NCBI RefSeq assembly: GCF_937859865.1
Contig: NZ_CALMAT010000119.1
Location: 1 to 38,702 of the forward strand
DNA: 38,702 bases
Direction: 5' to 3'
Origin: an uncultured Mucilaginibacter sp.
GTDB lineage: Bacteria > Bacteroidota > Bacteroidia > Sphingobacteriales > Sphingobacteriaceae
How positions within the stretch are numbered: position 1 is the stretch's first letter; each line of letters begins with the position of its first letter. Positions 7,360 to 16,183 of this stretch are shown in pieces. The translations under genes and the position numbers were made by a program. The notes under the pieces were generated by a model. It was not told the origin of the DNA. It saw nothing but the letters and a program-made list of their open reading frames with translations, and made no database searches.

Positions 7360-9153
7360 ATGGACACAGCAACAGTAAAACAGCAACTCAAAGGCGGCGA
7401 GTTTTTAATTAAAGAAACGTTGGCAGAAGATATATTTATCCCCGAAAACTGGGACGAAGAACAATTGATGATCGCGCAAACCTGCCAGGAGTTTGTAGAC
7501 CAAAAAGTTGTTCCTATCATCGGTCGGATTGATGCGCAGGAAGAAGGTTTGATGGTAAACTTGATCGAGCAGGCCGGCGAACTGGGCATTCTGGGCGTTT
7601 CCATCCCCGAAGAATACGGCGGTTTTGGCAAAGATTTTACCACCGCTATGTTGGTGAGCGAGAAAACCGGCCCCGGCGCTTCTTTTTCTGTTGCGGTAAT
7701 GGCGCATACCGGCATTGGCACTTTGCCTATTTTGTATTATGGAAGCGAAGAACAAAAGACCAAATACATTCCCAAATTGGCTTCTGGCGAGTGGAAAGGC
7801 GCTTATTGCTTAACTGAACCAAGCGCAGGTTCTGATGCCAACTCGGGAAAAACCCGTGCAACGCTTTCTGCCGATGGCAAAAATTACATCATCAACGGAC
7901 AGAAAATGTGGATCACCAATGCCGGTTTTGCGGATGTTTTTACGGTTTTTGCCAAGATTGACGGCGACGAAAACCTAAGTGCGTTCATCATCGAAAAAGG
8001 TTATGAAGGAATTTCCCTCAACCCCGAAGAACATAAAATGGGTATTAAAGGAAGCTCTACCCGCCAGGTATTTTTTAACGATTGCAAAGTTCCGGTAGAA
8101 AACCTGTTGTCCGAAAGAGGAAATGGCTTTAAAATCGCGGTAAATATTTTAAACCTGGGCCGTATGAAATTGGGCGGTGCTGCTTTGGGCGCTTCAAAAC
8201 ATGTAATTACCAGTTCTATTCGCTACGCGAATGAGCGGGAGCAGTTTGGCCGTTCGATTGCAAAATACGGTGCCATCCGTTACAAGTTGGCCGAGCAGGT
8301 GATCCGTGCTTATGCTGCCGAAGCGGCTATGTATCGCGCCAGCCAAAACATTGAAGATGCCATCCACGGCATGATCGAAAACGGCATGGAACCATCCAAA
8401 GCCAAATTAAAAGGCACCGAACTTTTTGCGATAGAAGCGGCCATCATCAAAGTTCATGCTTCGGAAGCGTTGGATTATATTGTGGATGAAGGCGTGCAAA
8501 TTTATGGCGGCATGGGCTACAGTGCCGAAGCGCCGATGGACCGTGCTTATCGCGATAGTCGCATCAACCGCATTTTTGAAGGCACGAACGAGATCAATCG
8601 GATGTTAACAGTGGATATGATTTTGAAACGTGCCATGAAAGGCGAACTGGATTTGATGGGACCGGCACAAAAAGTAGCTTCCGAATTGATGAGCATCCCT
8701 GATTTTGGCGCTTCGGAAGATGATTTCTTCAGCAAAGAAAAAAAATACGTTGCCAATTTTAAGAAAGCAGTTTTGTTGGTTGCCGGTGCAGCGGTACAAA
8801 AACTGATGATGAACCTGGCCAAAGAACAGGAAGTTTTAATGAACCTGGCCGATATGCTGATCGAAACTTACGTGAGCGAATCGTTGCAATTGCGGGTTGA
8901 AAAATTAGCCGGTCAGCGCGGCGAAACAGCGATTGCAGAGCAGATTGATATGATGCAGGTTTACATCCGGGACGCCGCCGATAAGATTTTCAAATCAGGA
9001 AAAGAAGCTTTAAATGCTTTTGCCGAAGGCGATGAACGGCGCATGATGATGGTTGGTTTAAAACGCTACACCAAAACCGAAGACATCAACACAACGGCAG
9101 CGCGCCGACGCATTGCAGCAAAACTGATCGGCCAAAACAAATACTGTTTTTAG
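7360..9153 (+). CDS. fadE: Acyl-CoA dehydrogenase, long form (FadE of Bacillus type)
   Basis: The 597-residue flavoprotein makes the first oxidation of acyl-CoA and passes electrons to ETF. It shows the two ACAD signatures: CLTEPSAGSDANSG near residue 150 and the C-terminal QIYGGMGYSAE segment. IFEGTNEINR supplies the probable catalytic base Glu407. An extra C-terminal region of about 180 residues after the core matches the long ACAD type (Bacillus FadE, about 594 residues; VLCAD-like) rather than the 380-residue short/medium-chain enzymes. It starts 28 bases behind fadA and ends 40 bases before the acyl-CoA synthetase, so co-transcription is likely. Confidence 0.92.
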   Translation: MDTATVKQQLKGGEFLIKETLAEDIFIPENWDEEQLMIAQTCQEFVDQKVVPIIGRIDAQEEGLMVNLIEQAGELGILGVSIPEEYGGFGKDFTTAMLVSEKTGPGASFSVAVMAHTGIGTLPILYYGSEEQKTKYIPKLASGEWKGAYCLTEPSAGSDANSGKTRATLSADGKNYIINGQKMWITNAGFADVFTVFAKIDGDENLSAFIIEKGYEGISLNPEEHKMGIKGSSTRQVFFNDCKVPVENLLSERGNGFKIAVNILNLGRMKLGGAALGASKHVITSSIRYANEREQFGRSIAKYGAIRYKLAEQVIRAYAAEAAMYRASQNIEDAIHGMIENGMEPSKAKLKGTELFAIEAAIIKVHASEALDYIVDEGVQIYGGMGYSAEAPMDRAYRDSRINRIFEGTNEINRMLTVDMILKRAMKGELDLMGPAQKVASELMSIPDFGASEDDFFSKEKKYVANFKKAVLLVAGAAVQKLMMNLAKEQEVLMNLADMLIETYVSESLQLRVEKLAGQRGETAIAEQIDMMQVYIRDAADKIFKSGKEALNAFAEGDERRMMMVGLKRYTKTEDINTTAARRRIAAKLIGQNKYCF

Positions 9154-9193
9154 CACCTAAAAATTCATGTCAAACTAAAATTCAGCGATTCCC

Positions 9194-11005
9194 ATGAAAA
9201 AGGCAGCACGGTTATTTGATTGTTTAGAAGCACAACAGCAGGAGCCAAAACCTGATTTTTTGAACGCCAAAATCAACGGCGAATGGAAATCGTACAGCAC
9301 GGCCGAGGCGCATGAGAAAATCTATCAGTTGGCCGCTGCTTTGCTTGAAATGGGGATTTCACCGGGCGATGGTAGTGTTGAAGGACGAAACAAAGTTGGC
9401 CTTATCAGCAACAGCAGGCCCGAATGGCTGATAACAGATTTGGCCGTGCAACTGGTTGGCGGGATTTTAGTGCCGCTTTATCCAAACACCAGCACAAAAG
9501 AAATGGAACAGATTTTGGCAGAAGCCGAAGTTGCCTGCATTTTTGTAAGCGATGCCGAACTTTGCGCCAAAGTAACAGCAGTTCAAAAAAACGTGCCGAC
9601 GTTAAAAACCATCGTTTCGTTTGATAAAATTACGGATTGCGTTCACTTTGAAAGTTTGCTGAAACCAACCAGCGAAGTTGACAAAAAGCGGATTTCGGCC
9701 ATCAGCAACCGCATTACCGAAAACGATGTAACCACTATCATTTTCACTTCGGGCACAACCGGACGGCCAAAAGGCGTGATGTTGACGCACAAAAATATTG
9801 TAAGCAATGTGGTTGGTTCTGGCAAAGTATTGTTGCAGATTCCGGTCGTCAATAAACGTGCGCTCAGCTTTCTACCGCTCAACCATATCTTCGAAAAAAT
9901 GGTTACCTACATCTACCTTTTTTATGGGTTTTCGATTTACTACGCCGAAAATATGGATACGATTGGCGCGAACATGCGCGAAGTAAAACCCAATTTGTTT
10001 ACGGCCGTTCCAAGACTTTTAGAAAAAGTGTTTGAAAAAATCGTGATCGAAGGACAGAAACTTTCGGGCATTAAAAAGAGTATTTTCTTGTGGTCAATTA
10101 AAGTGGCAGAACAATTTGAAAATACCGGCACCAGCTTGTGGTACAAAGTGAAATTGGCCATTGCCAACAAATTGGTTTACAGCAAATGGCGGGCTGCTTT
10201 GGGCGGCGAAGTAAAAGCCATTATTTTGGGCAGTTCTGCTTGCCCGGTACGCCTTGAAAAAATATTTACCGCCGCCAAGATTGTGATTTTAGAAGGTTAT
10301 GGGTTGACGGAAACTTCTCCGGTAATTACCGTAAACCAATATCAAATAAACGGCAGAAGGTTTGGAACGGTTGGGCTTTTGCTGGAAGATGTGCAGGTAA
10401 AAATAGCAGCCGACGGTGAAATTTTGTGCAAAGGCCCGAACATTATGTTGGGTTATTACAAAAACCCGGAGCTGACGGCAGAAGTTTTGGCGGACGGCTG
10501 GTTCCATACCGGTGATATCGGACAGATTGACCAGGATAATTTCTTGAAAATAACCGACCGGAAAAAAGAGATTTTTAAAACCTCCGGCGGGAAATATGTT
10601 GCACCCGTGCCGATTGAAAACCGGATGAAAGAAAGCCCTTTGATCGAGCAAATGATGGTAATTGGTGCCGAAAGAAAGTTTACTTCGGCTTTGATCGTTC
10701 CATCTTATCCAAACCTGAAATTATGGTGCGAGCAGCAAAACTTTAATTTTAATTCGGCTCAGCAAATTGTTGAACAGGAGCAAGTTATTGCTTTGTACCA
10801 ATCGGTTGTTGATTCTTTTAATTCGGAATTTAACCATGTGGAACAGGTAAAAAAATTCAAACTACTTTCGGAAGAATGGACGATCAACGGCGGGGAATTA
10901 ACGCCCACCGGAAAAATGAAACGCCGCATCATCATGGAAAAATACAAACAGGAGATCGAGCATTTGTATCAAACCGAAACCGACAAAACGCTGGTTGCAC
11001 ATTAA
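9194..11005 (+). CDS. Long-chain acyl-CoA synthetase (AMP-forming)
   Basis: The 603-residue adenylate-forming enzyme activates fatty acids to acyl-CoA via acyl-AMP. Motifs in order: the P-loop-like TSGTTGRPKGVML from residue 185, the linker EGYGLTETSPV, GWFHTGDIG and the hinge ITDRKKEIFKTSGGKYVAP. Length and the KYVAP..IE region match the COG1022 (FAA1/Bubblegum-like) branch more than E. coli FadD. It starts 40 bases behind fadE. The gap after it carries a hairpin repeat, which could separate it from the isomerase gene at mRNA level (inference). Confidence 0.92.
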   Translation: MKKAARLFDCLEAQQQEPKPDFLNAKINGEWKSYSTAEAHEKIYQLAAALLEMGISPGDGSVEGRNKVGLISNSRPEWLITDLAVQLVGGILVPLYPNTSTKEMEQILAEAEVACIFVSDAELCAKVTAVQKNVPTLKTIVSFDKITDCVHFESLLKPTSEVDKKRISAISNRITENDVTTIIFTSGTTGRPKGVMLTHKNIVSNVVGSGKVLLQIPVVNKRALSFLPLNHIFEKMVTYIYLFYGFSIYYAENMDTIGANMREVKPNLFTAVPRLLEKVFEKIVIEGQKLSGIKKSIFLWSIKVAEQFENTGTSLWYKVKLAIANKLVYSKWRAALGGEVKAIILGSSACPVRLEKIFTAAKIVILEGYGLTETSPVITVNQYQINGRRFGTVGLLLEDVQVKIAADGEILCKGPNIMLGYYKNPELTAEVLADGWFHTGDIGQIDQDNFLKITDRKKEIFKTSGGKYVAPVPIENRMKESPLIEQMMVIGAERKFTSALIVPSYPNLKLWCEQQNFNFNSAQQIVEQEQVIALYQSVVDSFNSEFNHVEQVKKFKLLSEEWTINGGELTPTGKMKRRIIMEKYKQEIEHLYQTETDKTLVAH

Positions 11006-11030
11006 TCAAAGTTTCTTATAATCATGTCAA

Positions 11031-11075
11031 ATACTTCTTTTATCACCCTAAAATTATTGGCATAAAAGAAGCATC
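11031..11075. repeat. Paired hairpin repeat, shortest form
   Basis: ATACTTCTTTTAT at the left faces ATAAAAGAAGCAT at the right with about 19 bases between them. One A-type and one G-type arm are combined, giving one mismatch in the stem. It lies between the acyl-CoA synthetase and the isomerase genes. Confidence 0.75.
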
Positions 11076-11108
11076 GTTAATTCGTCTTTTTGCTGATCAA
11101 TCATTGCC

Positions 11109-11879
11109 ATGAAAACTTTAGAAATCAATATTGAAAACAAACTGGCTGTAATTACGCTAAACCGCGGACGTTCCAATCCCATCAATTTGGAAATGATTTC
11201 GGAACTGATCTCCGCAGTAAAAGAACTTGAAGCGGACGAAGAAGTTAATGGCTTGATCATCACCGGAAAAGAAGGGTTTTTCTCGGCAGGAATTGACCTG
11301 ATCGAAGTTTACCATTACAACGAGCAGCAAAGCCAGGATTTCTGGACAAATTTCCTGTTGATGCAAAGCACTTTAGTCAGTTTTAAAAAGCCTTTTGTGG
11401 CTGCAATTTCCGGCCATAGTCCCGCTGGCGGCTGTATTATTGCGCTCTGTGCCGATTATCGCGTAATGGCAAAAGGCAATTTTATCATCGGCTTGAATGA
11501 AATTCCGGTTGGGATTATTGTTCCGGATACTGTTTTTAGCCTATATTCTTTTTGGTTGGGAAAACGTAAAGCGTACCAGTATTTGCTGGAAGGAAAATTG
11601 TTAAAAGTTGATGAAGCTTTGCAATTCGGTTTGGTGGATGAAGTAGTTGAACCAGAAGAAGTTCTGAAAGTTGCAGAGAAAAAGATCAGGATTTATATGA
11701 AGATGAACGCAGAAACCTGGCAGCAAAGCAAATTAAATTTAAGAAAAGAACTGATTAGCCAAATGCAAACGGATCAAAGCGAGACTTTGAACAAAATGCT
11801 GGAACAATGGTGGTTGCCCGAAACACGCTTATCTTTGCAAAAAGTAATTGGCCAGCTTACCAAAACTGTAAAAAACTAA
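11109..11879 (+). CDS. Delta3,delta2-enoyl-CoA isomerase (ECI1-like crotonase)
   Basis: This 256-residue crotonase-fold protein moves a double bond from position 3 to position 2 so that unsaturated acyl chains can enter the hydratase step. The motifs are those of mitochondrial ECI1 rather than a hydratase: FFSAGIDL (59-64 region), SGHSPAGGCIIAL (101-113) and IGLNEIPVGI (127-136). Glu131 is the single catalytic acid; the first hydratase Glu position is occupied by the PAGGC stretch. The stop is followed after one base by the dienoyl-CoA reductase start, so the two auxiliary enzymes are translationally linked. An ordinary enoyl-CoA hydratase is the alternative but fits less well. Confidence 0.8.
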   Translation: MKTLEINIENKLAVITLNRGRSNPINLEMISELISAVKELEADEEVNGLIITGKEGFFSAGIDLIEVYHYNEQQSQDFWTNFLLMQSTLVSFKKPFVAAISGHSPAGGCIIALCADYRVMAKGNFIIGLNEIPVGIIVPDTVFSLYSFWLGKRKAYQYLLEGKLLKVDEALQFGLVDEVVEPEEVLKVAEKKIRIYMKMNAETWQQSKLNLRKELISQMQTDQSETLNKMLEQWWLPETRLSLQKVIGQLTKTVKN

Positions 11880-11880
11880 A

Positions 11881-12786
11881 ATGGAAATTCCTGAAAATAA
11901 CAGTTTGGGCGACGCCGAAAAAGGAATGCTGCGAAACGATGCTTTCAACGGAAAAACAATCATCATAACCGGCGGCGGAACGGGACTGGGCAGAGCAATG
12001 GGAACATACTTTTTAAAGCTTGGTGCCAATTTAGTCATCACGAGTAGGAAGTTAAAGGTTCTGCAAAAAACCGCCACTGAAATGGAAACCGAAACCGGAG
12101 GCAAAATTTTAGCTTTGGCTTGCGATGTGCGTCATTATGAGGAAGTTGAAAAAGTTTTTCAGGAAGCGGTTGCCAAATTTGGGCAGGTAAACGCAGTAGT
12201 GAACAACGCTGCCGGGAATTTTATTTCGCCTACAGAACGGCTTTCGGCCAATGCTTTTTCTACCATCATTGATATTGTGTTGAAAGGTTCGGTCAATTGT
12301 TCTTTGGCTGCCGGAAAATATTGGATCAAGGAAAAAATGCCGGGCAATATTTTGAATATCATTACCACTTATGCTTTTACTGGTTCGGCTTACGTCGTTC
12401 CTTCGGCTTGTGCCAAAGGCGGCGTACTGGCCCTAACGCGATCTTTGGCGGCAGAATGGGGCCGGCATCAAATCCGAACCAACGCCATTGCGCCCGGCCC
12501 TTTTCCAACCAAAGGCGCGTGGGAAAGATTACTGCCCGGGGAAATGGCTGAAAAATTTGATTTTAAAAACCGCGTCCCTTTAAAACGAGTTGGCAAACAA
12601 CAGGAAATTGCCAATTTGGCTGCCTTTTTAATTTCCGATTATTCGGCTTACATCAATGGCGATGTGATTACGATTGATGGCGGCGAGTGGCTGCAAGGCG
12701 CCGGGCAATTTAACGGACTGGAAATGGTTACCGATGAAATGTGGGACGGCATTGAACAATTAATACGCGCCGCAAAAGGTAGCTAA
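11881..12786 (+). CDS. 2,4-dienoyl-CoA reductase, SDR type (DECR1-like)
   Basis: This 301-residue short-chain dehydrogenase carries the NADPH loop GGGTGLG at residues 31-37 and NNAAGNFISPTERLS near 108-122, a signature nearly identical to human mitochondrial DECR1. The active pair is Tyr164 in TTYAFTG and Lys179 in ACAKGGV, with the 15-residue spacing of DECR1 instead of the usual SDR YxxxK. It reduces 2,4-dienoyl-CoA produced from polyunsaturated or even-position double bonds to a 3-enoyl-CoA, the substrate of the isomerase encoded just upstream. The bacterial FadH flavoenzyme type is unrelated. Confidence 0.85.
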   Translation: MEIPENNSLGDAEKGMLRNDAFNGKTIIITGGGTGLGRAMGTYFLKLGANLVITSRKLKVLQKTATEMETETGGKILALACDVRHYEEVEKVFQEAVAKFGQVNAVVNNAAGNFISPTERLSANAFSTIIDIVLKGSVNCSLAAGKYWIKEKMPGNILNIITTYAFTGSAYVVPSACAKGGVLALTRSLAAEWGRHQIRTNAIAPGPFPTKGAWERLLPGEMAEKFDFKNRVPLKRVGKQQEIANLAAFLISDYSAYINGDVITIDGGEWLQGAGQFNGLEMVTDEMWDGIEQLIRAAKGS

Positions 12787-12810
12787 TAAATTATATTTTT
12801 GTTGATTAAC

Positions 12811-12942
12811 ACCAATGCTTCTTTTACCCTATAAATTTTGGTGCCTGTTTAATTTTCATAAACTGAAAATGAATGTTTACCAATTTTTGGGTGATAAAAG
12901 AAGCATTGAAACTTTTATAAAAAAATTTAAACAGGCTCTAAA
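12811..12942 (+). repeat. Long hairpin element, copy B (left end lost)
   Basis: The core arms ATGCTTCTTTTACCCTATAA and GGTGATAAAAGAAGCAT face each other with the inner TTGGTG / ACCAA pair. The right terminal repeat AAATTTAAACAGGCTCTAA is kept, but the matching left terminal repeat is absent. It lies between the dienoyl-CoA reductase and the membrane Fe-S protein genes. Confidence 0.8.
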
Positions 12943-12950
12943 TAAATTCC

Positions 12951-14249
12951 ATGATTGCACAACTCGTCTTTCTAATCATATTGGCTGCCGCGGTATTTTT
13001 ATTTAGCAAAAACACCGGCAAAATCCGGCGTAATATTTTGCTGGGAAAAGATGCCGACCGGAGTGACCAGCCCGCGCTTCGCTGGAAAACCATGGCAAAA
13101 GTAGCCTTAGGCCAAAGTAAAATGGGCAAACGGCCGGTAGCAGCAATCATGCACTTGTTTATTTATGTCGGTTTTGTCATCATCAACATCGAAGTTTTGG
13201 AGATTACGATTGATGGGCTTTTTGGTTCGCACCGTGTTTTTTCCCGTCCGTTGGGTAGTTTATACGGCTTGCTGATTGGCGGCTTTGAAATCCTGGCGTT
13301 GCTGGTTTTGGTTTCCTGCGTGGTGTTTTTATCTCGAAGGAACCTGCTAAAACTGAAACGTTTTCAAGGCCCGGAGATGAAAGAATGGCCGCGTTCAGAT
13401 GCCAATTATATTCTTTTCATCGAAATATTATTGATGACCGCTTTTCTCACCATGAACGCGGCAGATTACAAATTGCAAGCCTTGCATTTTGGGCATTATA
13501 TTAAAGCCGGCAGTTTTCCGGTCAGTGCTTTGATTGCCCCGCTCCTGCCTTCCAACGCCAGTTCATTAGTGATGATCGAACGCGGCTGCTGGTGGTTCCA
13601 CATCATTGGCATTTTGGCTTTTTTAAATTACCTTCCCTACTCCAAGCATTTCCACATTTTGCTGGCTTTCCCAAATACGTATTATTCCAAGCTTTCACCC
13701 AAAGGCCAGTTCAGCAATATGGCTTCGGTTACCAATGAAGTAAAGGCAATGGTTGACCCTTCTTTCGTTCCTGCCGCTACCGAACCCGGCCGTTTTGGTG
13801 CCAAAGATGCAACCGACCTCACCTGGAAAAACCTGATGGACGCTTACACTTGCACCGAATGCGGGCGTTGCACGAGCGTTTGCCCGGCCAATAATACCGG
13901 AAAATTACTTTCGCCACGTAAAATTATGATGGACACGCGCGACCGGATTACCGAAATCGGGAACAATTTGGATAAACAGGGAAAAGACTTCCAGGACAAT
14001 AAAACCTTGCTGGACGATTACATTTCGCGCGAAGAATTGTGGGCCTGCACCACTTGCAACGCCTGTACCGAAGCTTGTCCGGTAAACATTGACCCGTTAA
14101 ATATCATTACCGAAATGCGAAGGTTTATTGTGATGGAAGAATCGCAGGCACCGCCAAGTTTAAACAACATGTTTAGCAATGTGGAAAACAACGGCGCACC
14201 TTGGAAATATTCAAACGCCGACAGGATGAATTGGGCAGAAAGTGATTAG
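12951..14249 (+). CDS. Membrane (Fe-S) protein, N-terminal half of a split ETF:menaquinone oxidoreductase (EtfD/EMO-like)
   Basis: The 432-residue protein starts with a membrane domain of about five hydrophobic segments within residues 1-240 (NarI/HdrE-like, with histidines suited to haem). Two [4Fe-4S] motifs follow: Cys301, 304, 307 and 311 (CTECGRCTSVCP) and Cys366, 369, 372 and 376 (CTTCNACTEACP). The next gene encodes the CCG domains that follow such a region in single-chain EtfD / EMO proteins. The pair could thus move electrons from ETF to menaquinone. No FixC-type ETF-QO is present in the window, and etfBA lie in the same + strand cluster. A heterodisulfide-reductase-like partner for another donor is the alternative. 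Confidence 0.8.
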   Translation: MIAQLVFLIILAAAVFLFSKNTGKIRRNILLGKDADRSDQPALRWKTMAKVALGQSKMGKRPVAAIMHLFIYVGFVIINIEVLEITIDGLFGSHRVFSRPLGSLYGLLIGGFEILALLVLVSCVVFLSRRNLLKLKRFQGPEMKEWPRSDANYILFIEILLMTAFLTMNAADYKLQALHFGHYIKAGSFPVSALIAPLLPSNASSLVMIERGCWWFHIIGILAFLNYLPYSKHFHILLAFPNTYYSKLSPKGQFSNMASVTNEVKAMVDPSFVPAATEPGRFGAKDATDLTWKNLMDAYTCTECGRCTSVCPANNTGKLLSPRKIMMDTRDRITEIGNNLDKQGKDFQDNKTLLDDYISREELWACTTCNACTEACPVNIDPLNIITEMRRFIVMEESQAPPSLNNMFSNVENNGAPWKYSNADRMNWAESD

Positions 14250-14374
14250 CGGATGGTTCATAGATCATAGTAAAAACCTGCAAAGTCTCCAACTACGCTC
14301 CTCCCATGAACTATTGACCATCAACTATCAACACTTCCCATGAACCATTAACTATCACCCATCAACTAACAACC
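14250..14374 (+). repeat. Degenerate tandem CCATGAAC / CATCAACTAT repeat
   Basis: CCCATGAAC occurs at 14303, 14337 and, as CCATGAAC, at 14373, separated by degenerate units of ACTATCAAC / CATCAACTA. The last copy contains the start codon (14375) of the next gene. No promoter or Shine-Dalgarno sequence is recognisable here. Confidence 0.65.
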
Positions 14375-15166
14375 ATGAACGAACTACATATCCCAACCAT
14401 GGCGCAAATGGCAGCCGAAGGCAAAGCGCCCGAAATTTTATTTTGGGTGGGTTGCGCCGGAAGTTTTGACGAACGTGCCCAAAAAATCACGAGAAGCATT
14501 TGCAAAATTTTACAACATGTTGGCCTAAGTTATGCCGTTTTGGGAACTGAAGAAAGCTGCACCGGCGATCCGGCAAAACGTGCGGGAAATGAGTTTTTGT
14601 TTCAAATGCAGGCGTTGACGAATATTGAAGTTTTAAATGCATATGCAGTCAAAAAGATTGTAACTGGTTGTCCGCATTGTTTCAATACGTTGAAAAACGA
14701 GTATCCGCAACTGGGCGGAAATTATGAAGTGATCCATCATACCGAATTGATCCAACAGTTAATTGACGAAGGAAAATTAAAAACGGAGGACAATGAAAGT
14801 TTCAAGGGCAAACGTATCACCTACCACGATGCTTGCTACTTAGGCCGCGGCAACAACGTTTACGAAGCGCCACGAAACGCTTTGCAGGTTTTGGATGCCG
14901 AACTGGTAGAAATGAAACGTTGCCGAAGCAACGGTTTGTGTTGTGGTGCAGGCGGCGCGCAAATGTTTAAAGAAGCCGAACCCGGAAAAAAAGAAATCAA
15001 CATCGAACGGATTGAAGATGCGATTGAAGCCAAAGCACAAATTGTAGCTTCGGCCTGCCCTTTCTGCATGACCATGCTGCGCGACGGCGTAAAAATCAAA
15101 GAAAAAGAACAAGAAATTCAGGTTTTGGATATTGCCGAAATTACGGCGCGGGCAAATGGGTTATAA
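14375..15166 (+). CDS. CCG-domain (Fe-S) protein, C-terminal half of a split ETF:menaquinone oxidoreductase
   Basis: The 263-residue soluble protein has two CCG (DUF224 / HdrB-like) modules. The first runs from FWVGCAGSFDERAQ to TGCPHCF and has a single Cys in ESCTGDP. The second has HDACYLGRGN, LCCGAGGAQMF and SACPFCMTM, the full C...CC...CxxC pattern for a cysteine-ligated cluster. In HdrD/EtfD-type proteins these modules follow a membrane and ferredoxin region in one chain; here that region is the preceding gene. The first module's loss of the CC pair suggests that only the second binds a complete cluster. It ends the + strand lipid cluster. Confidence 0.8.
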   Translation: MNELHIPTMAQMAAEGKAPEILFWVGCAGSFDERAQKITRSICKILQHVGLSYAVLGTEESCTGDPAKRAGNEFLFQMQALTNIEVLNAYAVKKIVTGCPHCFNTLKNEYPQLGGNYEVIHHTELIQQLIDEGKLKTEDNESFKGKRITYHDACYLGRGNNVYEAPRNALQVLDAELVEMKRCRSNGLCCGAGGAQMFKEAEPGKKEINIERIEDAIEAKAQIVASACPFCMTMLRDGVKIKEKEQEIQVLDIAEITARANGL

Positions 15167-15179
15167 GTTTGAGGAACAG

Positions 15180-15226
15180 GATGCTTCTTTTATCGGCATA
15201 AATTTTATCGGTATAAAAGAAGCATT
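15180..15226. repeat. Paired hairpin repeat between convergent genes
   Basis: GATGCTTCTTTTATCGGCAT and the facing ATAAAAGAAGCATT form a near-perfect stem. The centre repeats the TTTATCGG motif a second time. Its place between two convergent genes would suit a bidirectional terminator. Confidence 0.8.
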
Positions 15227-15272
15227 GTGTTGTTTTGATTTTTGCTGTTTTTTCCGCAAATTTTTCTTTGTT

Positions 15273-15300
15273 CGTTCTTTTTCCTTGATAAAAAAGAACG
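15273..15300. terminator. Hairpin between convergent genes
   Basis: CGTTCTTTTT and AAAAAGAACG form a perfect 10-bp stem around an 8-base loop. With its internal T and A runs it could end transcription from both sides (CCG-domain gene and esterase gene). Confidence 0.5.
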
Positions 15301-15354
15301 TATAAAACGTAACCGCAGGTTTCAATCCTACCGTTGACGTGACAAAACGCAACC

Positions 15355-16164
15355 TTACTTCATCTGTTCCTTAATAAAAGCAATTGCCTTTGCATACGTA
15401 TCCAAAATATCATTGCCGCGCCAACCGTGGCCTTTTCCGGGGTATGTAACATAACTCGACGGAACATTGGCCTGTTTCAGCTTCACATTCAAACTATCGC
15501 TTTCTCGGATCGGTACAATCGGATCGGCCGTGCCATGAAAAATAATTGTAGCAGGGCTTTTCTTGCTGACGTGGTCAACCGCGCTGGCATCGGCATAAAC
15601 ATTCGGGATGGCCGTAGGAACACCGTTCATCAACCCGGCCAGTTCGTGGTGCGCTCGGTAAAGGTCAACCATATCGGCAGGGCCAAACAAATCAACCACT
15701 ACTTTTACTTCGTGTTTCGGGTCGTGGATAAATCCTTCTACCAAAGCCAATTGCGCGCCTGCACTTTCGCCCAGCAAAATCAATTGCTTTTTATCAATGT
15801 GGTAATCTTTCGCTTTGTCTTTGATAAAAGCAACCGCTTTGTCAACATCGTCAATTTGCGCCGGCCACGGATTGCTCAAGGTTTGCCGGTTGGCCAAACG
15901 GTAATTTAGGTTGAAAATAGCATAATCCGGAAAGGCTTTTTGCAAAGGTTTCAGCCAATGCGCCATGTTGATTTTATCGCCTGCAACCCAGCTTCCGCCG
16001 TGGATCAAAATGATGGCAGGCATTTTGCCCTTGCTTTCTTTGGGCAGGTAAACGTCCATTTTTTGCTGGGCATCATCGCCATAAGCTACATCTTTATTAA
16101 CGGTTTGTGCCGAGGCCATTTGCCAGCCAATCATCAAACTTAATATGGAAATTATTTTTTTCAT
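15355..16164 (-). CDS. Secreted alpha/beta hydrolase (esterase/lipase-like)
   Basis: The 269-residue protein has a signal peptide cleaved after ASAQ near residue 20. The alpha/beta-hydrolase core shows the oxyanion motif HGGSW (55-59), the nucleophile Ser134 in GESAGAQ, and probable acid Asp214 in HGTADPIVP with His246 in GKGHGW. This is the BD-FAE / acetyl-esterase-like pattern, so it probably cleaves small esters or acyl groups of polysaccharides outside the cytoplasm; substrate unknown. A repeat arm lies 20 bases upstream of the start. It is convergent with the beta-oxidation cluster and is probably a separate unit. Confidence 0.85.
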   Translation of the reverse strand: MKKIISILSLMIGWQMASAQTVNKDVAYGDDAQQKMDVYLPKESKGKMPAIILIHGGSWVAGDKINMAHWLKPLQKAFPDYAIFNLNYRLANRQTLSNPWPAQIDDVDKAVAFIKDKAKDYHIDKKQLILLGESAGAQLALVEGFIHDPKHEVKVVVDLFGPADMVDLYRAHHELAGLMNGVPTAIPNVYADASAVDHVSKKSPATIIFHGTADPIVPIRESDSLNVKLKQANVPSSYVTYPGKGHGWRGNDILDTYAKAIAFIKEQMK

Positions 16165-16183
16165 AAATACAAACTGTTTTTTC

